Source: Syngnathus acus
Taxonomy: Eukaryota > Chordata > Actinopteri > Syngnathiformes > Syngnathidae
Length of the DNA stretch: 64,000 bases
Direction of reading: 5' to 3'
NCBI RefSeq assembly: GCF_901709675.1
Contig: NC_051087.1
Span: 10,865,884-10,929,883, forward strand
The position numbers were made by a program, and so were the translations under genes. A model generated the notes under the pieces. That model saw nothing but the letters and a program-made list of their open reading frames with translations. It was not told where the DNA came from and did not search any database. Shown here piece by piece: positions 52,891 to 64,000 of this stretch (position 1 is its first letter; every line of letters starts with the position of its first letter).

Positions 52891-55800
52891 TCAGTAATTG
52901 GGCGGCTGATAGCCGGGCGTCGGTTCCAGGTTTGGGGTGAAGGTAGGCTGCTGGCTCAAGTCGGGATAGGCGCTATAGGTGGTGGGGGTGTATGGCGTGG
53001 GGTTGTAGGAGGCGGGGGCGTAAGTCGGCGGGTAAGGCGTGCGCTCGTCGATAGGTTGCTCAGTATAAGCCGGGATGGTGACGTCTTCAGCGCCTCTACG
53101 GAAACGACCCAAGGCGAAGTAGGTTAGGATTCCCTGTGTAATAAAACATCAGAGATTGGGGTCAATATGAGGCTAAGGGGTTCATAATCCCCCCATCCTT
53201 GGTGTTGTCTGTGGACCATCTGGCTCTTGCCAAGTTACTGCTGTACCACTCTGACGTACTAAATAACTTTGTCTCTTGGTTGACGTACATTCTATCACTT
53301 CAACATATTTCCTTGACACCAATTACTACTTTCCTACTAGGCAGGGGCTTTCGCACTATCCTGTAGCAACTTAACAAAGAGCACAAAAAAACACAAATAG
53401 GTCAATTTGTGAATCGTGAACTACGAGCAGACGGGTTCACTGTATTAACATTTATTGTCGATTGCCCTTTTTGGGAATACCAGCTCACGGGTGCCAGAAC
53501 TATGTTGTCTTTTTTGTTATTTAGATTGAGAAAGGAATGTGCAGTGTGTTTGGACATGAAAGCTATTGTATGCTCACTTTTAGAGGAAAAAAAATTAAAA
53601 TAACACAATGACCAAAAGAATTGTGTGAAAAAAGAAGGTGGGGAAAAAGACCATATTTGGACAAAATGGATCTCCACCCAACAGCGACGAAATGCGAAAA
53701 GACTCAGTATTTCTTGTTAGTGGCTGCTGAGTATTTGTAACACAAAACTGCCTTGCTCACCCAGGTAGCGATGGAGAAGAATGAAAAGGCCACTGTTGCT
53801 CGTGCAGCATCCTGGGGGATTCCACTGACGTCGTGTGTGCGACTCCATTGGCTGGCCAACAAGCAGAAGCACACGAACCACATAAAGCTCCATGCCCCTG
53901 AGAAGAACACAGCAACTCCATAAGAAAAATCAAACCTCACTGATCTCTAAAGACATCAAAAAAGAAATGCCAAAATGAAGTTTGATTCAATGTCTGTTGT
54001 CCATTGAATAATCTGATACAATTTTATTTTGCATGAATATGTATTACAAAACCAATTTCCCCATTTACTGTTTGTTTATCATTTAGTGTTTAAAAATAAA
54101 AAAAGTATGTTATATAATCGCAGCGCAACAAGCCAACATTTTGCTTGACATCTATGCAAATGTATACTATGTAATATTTGTACCTTGAATAAGTTATCCA
54201 TTCCTAGTTATCACATTTATTTTACATTACAGTGATCCCTTGCCACGTCGCACTTCACCTATTGCAGATTTGCTATTTCGCAAGTTTATGGGTAACGGGA
54301 GAACGGAGTATAAATACACACTGAATAAATACACGGGGTGTGCCTCTGAGCAATGACTGAGAACAAATGAGGAAACGCACCGGTGCAGTGCAGGAGTCGG
54401 AACAGCGGCAATGAGCGATGATAGCGCGGGGTGTGCCTCTGAGCAACGTGCGTCACTACGGACATAATGGAGTTCAAGCGCAGGATCAAGCGCAGGAGGC
54501 GGCAGCCGGCCACGCACGAGGGAAGAAGCACCAACTGGTGCAGGAGTCGGGACATGTCGTATGTTTTTTTTATTTACTGTAAAGGTACAATACATGCACA
54601 GAATTTTTCTTTATTGTGGGTGGTTCTGGAAAGCATCTCCCGCCATAAACAAGGGATCACTGTATCGTATATGACTATTTTTTTGTTTCCATGAAGAATG
54701 TCTTACAAACACCGCCATGTTCAGCTGATAAATTTAAAGAGAATCTGTGCGGTCATTCTCACTTTCCGCCATGCTCACTCAGCATCATCTGCTGCTGATT
54801 GCAACAATGAAGAATACGTTTTGTCCTGCAAGGATAACAGTGAACGGTTTGTCTCGCTTTACTGGAGACTAAGGCTCTCTGTATGAGATCGGGTGTCAAG
54901 GGAGTGTTGGGCCAGCAGTAAATCGGCAAAAAGAAATTGTGGCTTCCAGCATCTCTCGATACTTTCAGGACTACTATTGTGTTAAGGGAAAAAAATCCCT
55001 AGGATATATGGTCTCATTAAAAATAACAAAATTGGACATACATATGTTTTTCACAGGACAGTGACATTATACACTTTTTTGTAGATTCTTATAGTGATCC
55101 ATCCATCCATCCATCCATCCATCTATCCATCCATCCATCCATCCATCCATCCATCTTCTGGAACACAAAAAAACGAACCACCAAAATGGTTTCACTATTA
55201 AAGGCATGACAAAACTGACGCTCTCACCAGAGAATCCCAGGTCAGCCATCACAGCATATTTCCTATGCTGTGCGTTGCTCATAAAGGGCATGTAAACATC
55301 CAAAACCAGAAAGGCCACACAGGCGAGGAAAGCAATCACACCGATGCCCACGGCGTAATGACATGCTGAGTCGCTTTGGTTGAAGATGCACTTTGGCTCA
55401 GCACTGTAGACTGGGTTGATGTAGCCCTCTGTGGTGATGCAGGCGAAAACCACAATGGCAAAGAGCTACGGTGAGACAAAGAAATGAGACAGGTTAGAAA
55501 ATACATCGAAGGAACTTAAATAAAGATGTCGTTTTTCCGACCAAACCCGAAAAACCAGTCTTAGTTACAACACACTATGTACAAAATGCTTTCTGAAAAG
55601 TTCAACTCCAGTATTTGCCAACTACCGTAATTTTCGGACTATAAGTCGCGTTTTTTTTTCATAGTTTGGGTGGGGGGGCGACTTATACTCAGGAGCAATT
55701 TATATACATATATATGTTTTTTTTCACTTTTTTGGGCATTTTATGGCTGGTGCGACTTATACTCCGGTGCGACTTATAGTCCGAAAATTACGGTACTTAC

Positions 55801-58800
55801 TAAAAGGTAAACAAATACATACAGATGTGATACAGTTGACATACAATTTACAAGAATATATTATCATTTTGATGAGATCTTAATGTTTATTGGCAGCAGG
55901 TAACATTGGCTGACAGTTGTAGTAGTGGTGGAATTTTCATTTGGACATTTTCTAACAGCAATCTGCCGATTTAGCACTTAAATAATATGGCGATTAACTT
56001 TGGTTTACTGGTTCCCTGGGGCCATCCCGTGATTTGTTGCCATCCATATGAGTGAACCACCTCACCATGTGACCTAGTTCTAAGTGCTGCTGCCAGCCAT
56101 GTGACTCCAGAGACAGCAACGGTTCCTTAATAATGCTCAAAATGAGGTCCGGGAGGAGGACAGAGAGGGGCTTTTGGACTGGTGGGGAGGAGGAGACATT
56201 GAGCTGCTGGGTGGAATGAATATGTGGAATGTTAAAAAAGGGCACGACTATTGCAAATTATTTAAGTACAGTAAACTGAAAAGTATTTATATGTTGAACG
56301 GCCAACCTTTTCCCATTGTGATCAACTATAAAAGTACAGTTGTACCTTGACTTAAGAGTGTCAGTATCTTATAGATTGGCCAATTCTAACTTTTTTTGCG
56401 TGTTTTTGTCCATACATTTCGCTCTCTTGAAAAATAATACTGAAAGGCAAAGTATTGTAAAACAGTTAAATGTCTTTAATTCATATATTTGTTGGAATTA
56501 ACGACAAAATAAGTTAATATATTCAGTATGTATTCTTAGAATTTTTTTTCTTTCAAGTGCCAAGTGCACCCTTATGCTTGAATTTGGTGATCCTTAAGAA
56601 CAGTCCATGGCAAGTATAGAAGTCCCATAATACAACACCAATCAGGTTCTGATCAAGCAGGCTGTTTTTACCCAATCACACCCTTCCAGGTTTCACTGTC
56701 TTTTTTTTTTTGTTTGTTATCAGGGTAAACCCCAACATACAGGCACCTAGCCTAGTAAATGTACGCTCACTCCTGCTTGGCACCTCTCACTGTGGGCGAT
56801 TCTAGAACGAGATGAGCCAAACTAGAAAGAAAGCTTAGCCAAGCAGAGATATCATCTTACCTGCAAAAAAGCTTCTGTTTACAAGTGACACACACACACA
56901 CACACACACATCACCAACTGTGTATCCCCATGCACACAATCACACACAGCTAAACAGTTCCAAGCACATTGTGTCCTCATGGGTAATATTTTTAACTTGG
57001 TGACACAAGTCTGTGAAATTCACTACTGAGAGCAAGCCTTGGACGTTTGGCATTGGAATGAAAGCGCTGCGAATAGTTCAAACATTAAGCCTACAACCTG
57101 CTTCCTCACATCAGTCAGGGTAAAGACAGCATGCATTATTTAGCTTGCCAGGTTGTGGTTACTTTTAGATGTTCTATAATTGGACCTAGACCACTGACTT
57201 AAAAAAGCATAACAGATGACCAGCAGTGTGACACTTCCCAGAATCCTTACAGGTGTGCCAGGGGAAATAATGTCATTATTTTGCCCCAAATGGATTATTT
57301 ACTTACTAAAGTTACATCTGTGCCCACCAGTCTATGACAGCAACATATACTGACAGGCACAACAATTAAATGCCCTTTTGCCAGATGGAAAAAAGGTATA
57401 CTTAACCTATTTATCCACCTGTTGACATTCATCCAACAAAATAAGCGGTGGCTTCCTGTGACAACCAGATTTGTGTTCAACTAAACCGGCCCGTATTTCA
57501 TAATAACAGACTCAGAGAACTTTATTGATCCTAGGCGTGATCCGGGTATTTCTTGGCGGCTTCCTGGTTAAGCTTCAATGACATACGACATGACCAATAT
57601 GTTTTCAGACTACCGTATTTTCCGGACTATAAGGCGCACCTAAAAACCTAAAATTTTCTCAAAAGCCGACAGTGCGCCTTATAGTCCGGTGCGCCTTATA
57701 TATGGACCAAATTCCTAAATTTAAACAGGCCCAAAGCATTGTGTCATGAAATCAATCATAAGTGGCCCGCTGAAGACTATGAATCATGAATCAAAAAGAC
57801 TATGGATCATTATTTTGTGATTATAAAGTAACTTGTTGCGTCTGAAGTTGAAATAAAAAAGATAAAATGGAGAATGATTTGATTTGGTTGACAAAACTGA
57901 CAAGATGCATTAATGGTGCGCCTTATAGTCCGGTGCGCCTTATATAAGGACAAAGTTTTAAAATGGGCCATTCATTGAAGGTGCGCCTTATAGTCCGGTG
58001 CGCCTTATAGTCCGGAAAATACGGTACTTGTAAGAAACAAAAATTGTTATGTTGAGATAAGAGCAATACAAGAGAATTGTTACAAGCTACAAGCTGATTT
58101 GTGGCTGTTGTGTCTTGTAATCTCGGCTATTTTAGATCTATCTTTTCCTAGTCTAGACAACAGTTTGATGTTATTTCATATTATCTTTGCACTGGTGTGA
58201 CATAACCAACAATCAATATCTGAGCTGTAATAAAACAAGGAATTAAAATGTATAGAAACACAGGAGAAAACGCTGGGGGAAATTGTATTGAGTGGGGGAA
58301 AATGTAGTTATCTTGTAAATAGTGAGCTTGCAAAAGTCAGTCTTTGTAAAACCTAAAGATTGGACTGTGACTAAAAACTCAAACTTGTTTTCAAGTGTGA
58401 GCAGGTGCAAGATGATACTGTAGTTTTCCGAGGGTCTTTTTCAAATCTTGTCAGTCTTCCAACATGCAGGTAGCCGTATTTTTTTCAGTTATCAATTGCA
58501 AATTTAGCCTTTTCCATTTCACAAACTAACAATGTAGCAAAGCTATGAGAAAATGTTTTAAATACCATAAAAATCGAGCCAACACTACTTTTCTTTTTAC
58601 TTTTGAGTGCAGCAGTTGAATCAATACTTGCACATTTACCACTATTTAAAAAGTTAGATCTACTTTTAAGTACAGAGTGGGCCACGTCTGGCTTTTAAAT
58701 GTCACTCAAGCAGACACACACATAAATAAATAAATAAATAAATGTTCCGAATGAAGCATTTGAAAGCGAGTCGTAGAATGATCGAGTACACGCGTGCCTA

Positions 58801-59112
58801 CTTTGTTTCATTGGAAAGCATGTTTTGAACAGCTGCAGGCAACATGACGCCTCTCAAGACGTTGCCTTGCGCTTGTATCCGAGCTAAGCCGTAAAAAACA
58901 CACTCTGGTATTGCCGCACCTGTTCGCAAACCACGCCGACTTTTCTTCTTTTGTCAACATCAGGGCCCCCTGCACACTATTTTCCACATGCAACTACTCA
59001 CCCAGCTTAATAGCCGCACGATGGTTTGCGGTTGTCGGGCAAACTTTGCAATGTCCAAACCTCCTCCGGCGAATGAAACACCGTGCGCACTCGTAGATCC
59101 GGTCTCCTCCAT
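52891..59112 (-). CDS. syngr2: Synaptogyrin (best match synaptogyrin-2)
   Basis: Four-pass MARVEL-domain protein of small vesicles (cellugyrin type). Coding exons: 59112-59002, 55465-55228, 53897-53761, 53133-52891. They total 729 nt and 242 aa; human SYNGR2 is 224. Residues 1-37 hold [14 protein letters not shown]. The four membrane spans are about [10 protein letters not shown] (38-47), [34 protein letters not shown], and [11 protein letters not shown] continuing across the last splice into [11 protein letters not shown]. The loop [12 protein letters not shown] carries a potential N-glycosylation site. The cytoplasmic tail is Tyr/Pro-rich and ends PGYQPPNY, as in other synaptogyrins. The tk1 neighbour argues for SYNGR2, although some stretches are as close to SYNGR1/3. 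Intron 1 (3.5 kb) contains several transposons. Confidence 0.9.
54229..54664. mobile_element. Nonautonomous TIR element flanked by TA
   Basis: The ends are inverted repeats: CAGTGATCCCTTG on the left and CAAGGGATCACTG (its reverse complement) on the right. Each is flanked by TA, consistent with a mariner/Tc1-type target-site duplication. The internal 400 bp has no transposase. It lies in the syngr2 intron between 53897 and 55228. Confidence 0.75.
55096..55154. repeat. (ATCC)n microsatellite
   Basis: About 14 ATCC units with one CTAT interruption, just 3' (minus sense) of syngr2 exon 2. The WMDGWMDG reading is an artefact of it. Confidence 0.97.
55624..55795. mobile_element. Short hairpin transposon (MITE), family A
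   Basis: Perfect terminal inverted repeats of about 27 bp begin TACCGTAATTTTCGG and continue ACTATAAGTCGC. The outer TA serves as target duplication. Inner direct repeats of 'gcgacttata' make the element highly self-complementary. Located in syngr2 intron 1. Confidence 0.85.
56888..56911. repeat. (CA)n microsatellite
   Basis: Twelve CA units in syngr2 intron 1. Confidence 0.97.
57611..58025. mobile_element. Short hairpin transposon (MITE), family B
   Basis: About 415 bp with terminal inverted repeats beginning TACCGTATTTTCCGG and continuing ACTATAAGGCGCAC, in TA context. Several internal 'gtgcgccttatagtccg' units flank unique sequence, so it may be nested or have extended by internal duplication. 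Related to but distinct from family A at 55624-55795. Confidence 0.85.
58722..58744. repeat. (AAAT)n microsatellite
   Basis: Five to six AAAT units in syngr2 intron 1. Confidence 0.95.
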
Positions 59113-60227
59113 GTCTTGCCTTTGACAACCAACTCTCTCTTTCTGTCGCTAGCCAAGTCGGTTGCAAATTCGGGAGTCTTGAACGTGACAAGCAAAATAC
59201 CGCCTCCTCATTGCGCCGCGACGCCTGATTTGACGCTGGAGTTGAGTTGCGGAGTCACAAGGGGTGGAGAGTTGTCCACACCGGTGCCAGAGGAGGACCG
59301 CCTGACGTCTTGCGCCTCTGCTGTACAGTTTACGCTCATTCATCATTCAAACAATGTACACGGGAAATAATATCACAACTTATGAACAGCTTGCAGACAA
59401 AGTTTATTTAAAGCTTCCAGAGTTGAGAAAAGGACCCACTCCTTATGTATGTTAAATAAATATAACTAAATGAATAAATTAAGCAAAACAATAAATAAAT
59501 ATAGGAGCCTTCCCTCCATATAATAGAAGGATTGACTCAAAAGGAGTAAAAAGTATTTTTGTCAATCGTACGACTTACTAACTTACATATAGTGCTCGTA
59601 ACAACAAGAAATAAAATCCCGTTATATCTCACTTGTTTTTCTAACTAAAAGCTAGGTAATGCTTGCTCAAGCATTTATGCTATTAATGTTTTTTTTAAAA
59701 AACTGGATTTGCTTTAACTGCAATGTCCAGTTTCACAACACAAATTGACAAACACAACCTTTTTCTGTTTATACTATTGTATGCTACAACACAGTAATCT
59801 AACAATGTCTGCTTCTCAGTTCATGGGCACAGCACAATTAGCGAGTGTCCATTATCTGTCTTACAAAAAAAAAACCTCTTACAATATCATAGAAATGAAA
59901 AATGTATTTATATTCTGCACCGCATGTGCAATAAGTAGCGGCTTATAGTCAGAAAATTACGGTACTTTATCACGTTTCTCTAGTCTGCCAAAGAAGACAT
60001 ACAGTAAATAAAAGCTTAAGAGGTCTCAAAATTTGGGGGTGCTTAGATTTACTTTAGGGGTGCTTCAAAAGTGGGCTAGACACATCTATGGGCTCCACAG
60101 AGAAAGGCCTGAGCCACCATTCAAACCTGGATCCTTTTGACTGTAACACAAACACACTCTTAAAGTGACCATTTTGCTGTGAAAAAGAAGGAGAGGGGGG
60201 GGCGAGAAGACACAGGAGGTTGTTCTC
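59113..60227. other. Gap between the Ig receptor 3' end and the syngr2 5' end
   Basis: The first 250 bp upstream of syngr2 are GC-rich and are its likely promoter. The rest is AT-rich. A lone half of a family A hairpin element lies at about 59935-59966 (cggcttatagtcagaaaatt). A minus-strand AATAAA (TTTATT at 59403-59408) could serve the Ig receptor gene, though it is far from its stop codon. Confidence 0.55.
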
Positions 60228-63200
60228 TCAGTGCTCATCAGTTGGTTCATCCATAAACAGCGCATCATCTGCAGAGGTTTCTGATACCTGACAACGACAC
60301 ACATTGAATAAGACAAGAGGCCATCTGCTATGTTGACATTTACAGGTGCAAGAAAAAGTATATGAAGCCTTTTTATTGACTTTACCTGGATTCTTTATTA
60401 AATTGGCCATGGAATACTATGATCTGCTCTTCAACTGAGTCACAGTTTTCCTAAAGTAATTCCACACAGAAATTGCATATTCTTATGTTTTTACTGACCA
60501 CTTTTTGTTTGTGCGGTGTTGAGCAGACAATTTATTGCAGTGATTTTGGTCAGATTACACACTGTTTGTATTAGGACCCATTAACGCAGAAATTTAGGTA
60601 GAGCTCGTGTCCTTTTTATTGCAATCACAGTATTTGATCTTACCCAATCTAAGTCATCCCATCTGGCTGATCTCACCACATCATTGTCCTCTGTGTACTC
60701 TGACATATCCTGCAAGCGTGGATTTAGGGAGTAGTAGTTTTAGCACATGCAATACCAAAAATGTATTTTTTTTCTCTAATGATAGACAGAAAAAAGAAAT
60801 CTGACCAGCTCATCCTCCTCATTTGCGGAAAAGGTCTCCATCTTCTGGCTTACACTGCAAGATCCAAACAACACCAATAAGCAACTAAAAAAAAAGAACT
60901 TGCAGATGATTAGCTCGCATTAATATCATTGTGTTTAAATTGTGTCCTAGATTAAAGTTATAGTACATAGGTAATAATAATAACTTTGTATTTGAAGATG
61001 CAGTTTTTTGGAGGTGTGGGGGTGTGATAAGGGCTTGGGAAATCTGTATGCTTTAAAAGGATGCTATAAATAGAGTTATATTGGACAACAATTTTGTTTA
61101 AAAAAAAAAAAAAACGAACTCACAGGGACTCTTCTCCACTCTTTGTTCTCCCTGAAAGAAGAGTTAAAATCACGACACCACTTACAAAGAAAAGAAACCA
61201 GAGCAACTATTAAAAAAAACTGATATTTATGACTGCTTGTGGACTTACTGGACAACACTCCAACAAAACAACAAGCAGATACAAGGACAACCAATAAAGT
61301 GAAGCATCCAAAGACAACGGCTACTACAGGAACAGGGAGTTCATTGAGCTCTAGGTGGGCACAAGAACAAAAGAGGGGAGGGATGAAAATCATTCAATTC
61401 AATCCAAGCAGTAGGAGAACTGGAATGACATTACCTTTTATGTCTATGTACTGCTTATTGCTGCTGATGGCAGTGGTGTTGTCAAAGATGTCAGCCACTT
61501 CACAATGGTACGTCCCTGCACTGCTGCTCCCGACAGACAGCAACAGGATGGACTGGTCTGGTGGCTGATTGACCACGTAGTAAAAGCTTCCTCGATCTTG
61601 GAGAAGAGTTTGGTTGAGGAACCACTGGAACCGTGGATGAGTTCCCTTTGTTGCCTTGCAGTAGAACCTCAGACCAATTACAGCATTGTTTTGTCCAATG
61701 TCGAAGTCATAGTGCATTACAACTGGCCCGCCAACACTTACTGTTGAGAAGAGACGAATGGAGAGATGTGGTTGGTCTCGCTGTAGTGGTGCAAGCAGTA
61801 CCTTGTCCAACAAACCTACCAACTTGTAAGGGCAACCACCGACTGTATGCAACCTCGTCACTATTATTGGCTTGGCACTGGAGTGTCAAGTGTCTGTCCA
61901 AAACCAATGGAACCTTGAAGTTTACTTTTCTCTCTTCAGCTGTCATACTGAAAGCCAATTCTGTCCTGTTGTAGAGAGAAAAAGTGATGGGCAGTGTCCC
62001 TCTGGTTGACTGGCAGGTGACCACAGCGAAATAGTTGTTGGATTCCTCCTTCATCACGTTGAAGGAAATGTCAGGGTTGGACACCACATCTGAAGGAATG
62101 AAGATGATGAAATAGGGTATGTTAAGCTTCAGTTAAAAGAAATCCACTCCAATAACATACAGAGGAAACTACCGTGCTCAATCTGACACTGCCCACTCAT
62201 CAAATATGGAATTAAACAACCAAGTAAATATTCCATTATCTATGTATTTGGGAGGTTTGTTAAAAACTGTAAAAATTGACAAAATTGTATAAACCTATCA
62301 AAACAAACTTGTATTAGAGTTTGTTTGTTTTTTACATTTGGGCACGGTACACTTGAAAAACAAAATAGTCCCTCCACCCTAAAAATTCGACATCGAATGA
62401 CAATTAAATTAACCTTTGACTGTGATTTCCACTTCTGAGCTACTGGTTGTGAAGACTCGTGTTGTGTTGTAGCTGTTTGCAGCAACACACATGTACAAGC
62501 CGCTGTTTGCAGAGGTGGTTCTGAGGGTGACACACATCAGCCTATCTTAACTCACTTTGTTACAAACTCTTCCTTCCAGACATATTCATCCGGGAACAAA
62601 AAATATTCATCATTGGGAGATAGATAGCTGACCTGTTGATGACAAGCTGGTCATTTGCAACATTGTGGCGCGGCGACTGTAAGACGGGTTGACCATTTAC
62701 TCGCCACTTGTAAGAGACGTAATTTCCTGCTGTGAGAGTACACCTCAGCTCCAGTGTCCTTCCCTCGAAGAACTCGGCGGCACCCGACTGAATGTTGACC
62801 TTTGCACCTGCAACTGGCTCTGTAGAACAATTGATTTTGTTTCTCTCGGCCTACAGTGATAACCTCAGTTTGCATGCCCCCCGCCATGTAATCCACAGCC
62901 AAGTCATAGAACCAGAACGAGTAAAATAAATGGCAAAAAGTGTCACAGGACTGTGAAACATATTTTTCTTCTCTAAATTGCCTAATTAAAATCAGGCATT
63001 TGTATAACATTTAAGATATTTCACAATGATACGATGTCACTGATTTCAGTTCCAATGTCCCGAGAATAGCAGGGGTCCGCTGTAATACTAAGATTTTAAT
63101 AATGGCTGTATATGTATGCAACGAGTTACATATTATTTCCCTTGAACAGCAGAATCGCTCACCAATGACTTTGAGGTTGTGTGTATAGCTGACAGAGGGC

Positions 63201-63757
63201 TCCACTAGAGAATTGTTCTGCGCTCTAGCCACACACTCCAGGTTCCCCTCATGAAAAGTTTGGATTACAATGGAGAAGGACGCAGCTTGCCCATCCGAGG
63301 AAGTGTAGTACCCCAGCAACTTGTTACGGTTTCCCTCCCTGGGAAGAACATTTGAGGAATTTATGTTTGTATACAAGAGAAAACATTTGGTATGGTTATC
63401 GTAAAATACTCACTTGAACAACTCCAGTAGGATAGTTTCATTCTTAGGGTAGATCGTCAGATGACAATTAAAGACGTCAACGTCATTCAATAAAGCTACG
63501 GAAGGGCCAAACAACTCTGGACGTCCCAATGTCATACCTAATCAAAAATGGGATTAGAACCTTCACAATATCTAAAATCACTCATCAAATAAATACAACC
63601 CCATTTGTGACAAAGTGTTGACTTACTGCCTTCCTTGCTGCAGTAGCATGACCCTAAGGATACAAACAGTTGAAAAAAATATCAAGAAAAGTGCTGCAGT
63701 GTGCTTTGAATTCTTCTACTTACCCAGAAGCACGCTCACAAGAAGGTATGGAAACAT
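60228..63757 (-). CDS. Four-Ig-domain single-pass membrane receptor (PECAM1/Fc-receptor-like type)
   Basis: Thirteen coding exons: 63757-63724, 63653-63627, 63537-63414, 63338-63163, 62819-62633, 62520-62414, 62089-61820, 61740-61435, 61350-61249, 61151-61124, 60854-60806, 60709-60644, 60287-60228. They total 1536 nt and 511 aa. The signal peptide MFPYLLVSVLLGS is encoded by two small exons, as in Fc-receptor/PECAM genes. Ig-like domains span about 21-120, 121-218, 219-308 and 309-410; the paired Cys are visible (LRCTL/YMCVA, VTCQS/LQCQA, FYCKA/YHCEV). There are many N-glycosylation sites. The transmembrane span is about 417-443. The 68-residue tail is acidic (ANEEDELDM, SADDALFMDEPTDEH) with one tyrosine, Tyr475 in SEYTED, and no ITIM or ITAM. 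Domain layout and 17q-type context suggest PECAM1, MILR1 or FCRL relatives, but I do not recognise an orthologue. Confidence 0.88.
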
Positions 63758-64000
63758 TCTTGAAGAATATATTGAGGAAAATCTTGTTTATGCCATGTTG
63801 TAATAAAATGCCGTGAGGCAGTGCGTTAGGAGTTTTCAAAGACACACACAAGCACACACACGCAATTCATTGAAATGTGCAAATAACTGATAGCATGGTA
63901 CTCCTCCCTCCCTCCCAGAGCCACCACCTCTGAAACATGCAGTAAAGCATGAACCAATCCTCACACCATGTGATGCTATTATTTCATATTCCTACAACAA
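63758..64000 (-). promoter_or_regulatory. 5' flank of the Ig receptor gene
   Basis: Contains a short interrupted CA stretch (63843-63862) and a purine-rich 'ggaggga' block on the minus strand near 63901-63916. The latter could be ETS/PU.1-like, as in leukocyte promoters, but this is only suggestive. No other gene is seen before the window ends. Confidence 0.3.

Noticed and set aside
53402-53677. Minus-strand frame between the last two syngr2 exons
   Set aside because: Intronic; no synaptogyrin similarity and not bounded by usable splice sites.
54286-54694. Open frames of 75-122 codons on both strands
   Set aside because: They lie inside the TA-flanked nonautonomous element and show no transposase or host-gene motif.
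57660-58020. CRISPR-like regularly spaced repeats
   Set aside because: The repeated unit is part of a TIR transposon in a vertebrate intron. Spacing is irregular and no cas genes are expected.

Overview
The window is nuclear DNA from a ray-finned (teleost) fish. It shows intron-rich vertebrate genes with GT-AG splice sites, many dinucleotide and tetranucleotide microsatellites, short terminal-inverted-repeat transposons, and several copies of a tRNA-derived SINE whose tail resembles the very common teleost 'catccatccattttctataccgc' repeat. I cannot name the species. All exon models below were read by eye from conserved protein sequence and splice sites. For every gene complete in the window, the coding exons add up to a whole number of codons.

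Layout, left to right. (1) ldb1 (minus, 3' part missing) runs from the left edge to its long-isoform start at 15267. A second, noncoding first exon lies near 6.1-6.3 kb. (2) A gene-poor stretch, 15.3-21.6 kb, is rich in simple sequence. (3) pprc1 (plus), 21599-28978. (4) An O-GlcNAcase gene of the oga/mgea5 family (plus), 30511-37163. (5) cant1 (minus), 38178-39959, with a probable 5' untranslated exon near 42.6 kb. (6) afmid (minus), 43752-46674, lies head-to-head with (7) tk1 (plus), 47123-50413. (8) A synaptogyrin gene, best syngr2 (minus), 52891-59112. (9) A four-Ig-domain, single-pass leukocyte/endothelial-type receptor (minus), 60228-63757.

ldb1, pprc1 and oga are neighbours in the human 10q24 block. 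cant1, afmid, tk1 and syngr2 belong to the human 17q25 block. The window therefore crosses a junction between two tetrapod synteny blocks, located in the 1-kb convergent gap between oga and cant1. The genes are functionally unrelated: transcription scaffolding, mitochondrial-biogenesis coactivation, O-GlcNAc removal, Golgi nucleotide hydrolysis, kynurenine metabolism, dTMP salvage, vesicle membrane and cell-surface recognition. There is no operon-like cooperation. The only clear shared regulation is the compact afmid/tk1 divergent promoter.

I found no CRISPR array, phage or defence island, and no wholly new biological system. The points most worth a second look are: the two ldb1 first exons 9 kb apart; a 98-bp pprc1 segment that is either a tiny intron or a frameshift; the shortened O-GlcNAcase with its catalytic half intact; the synteny junction; an in-frame retained-intron terminus in syngr2; the unassigned Ig receptor with an acidic tail; and a cluster of TA-flanked hairpin transposons in syngr2 intron 1.
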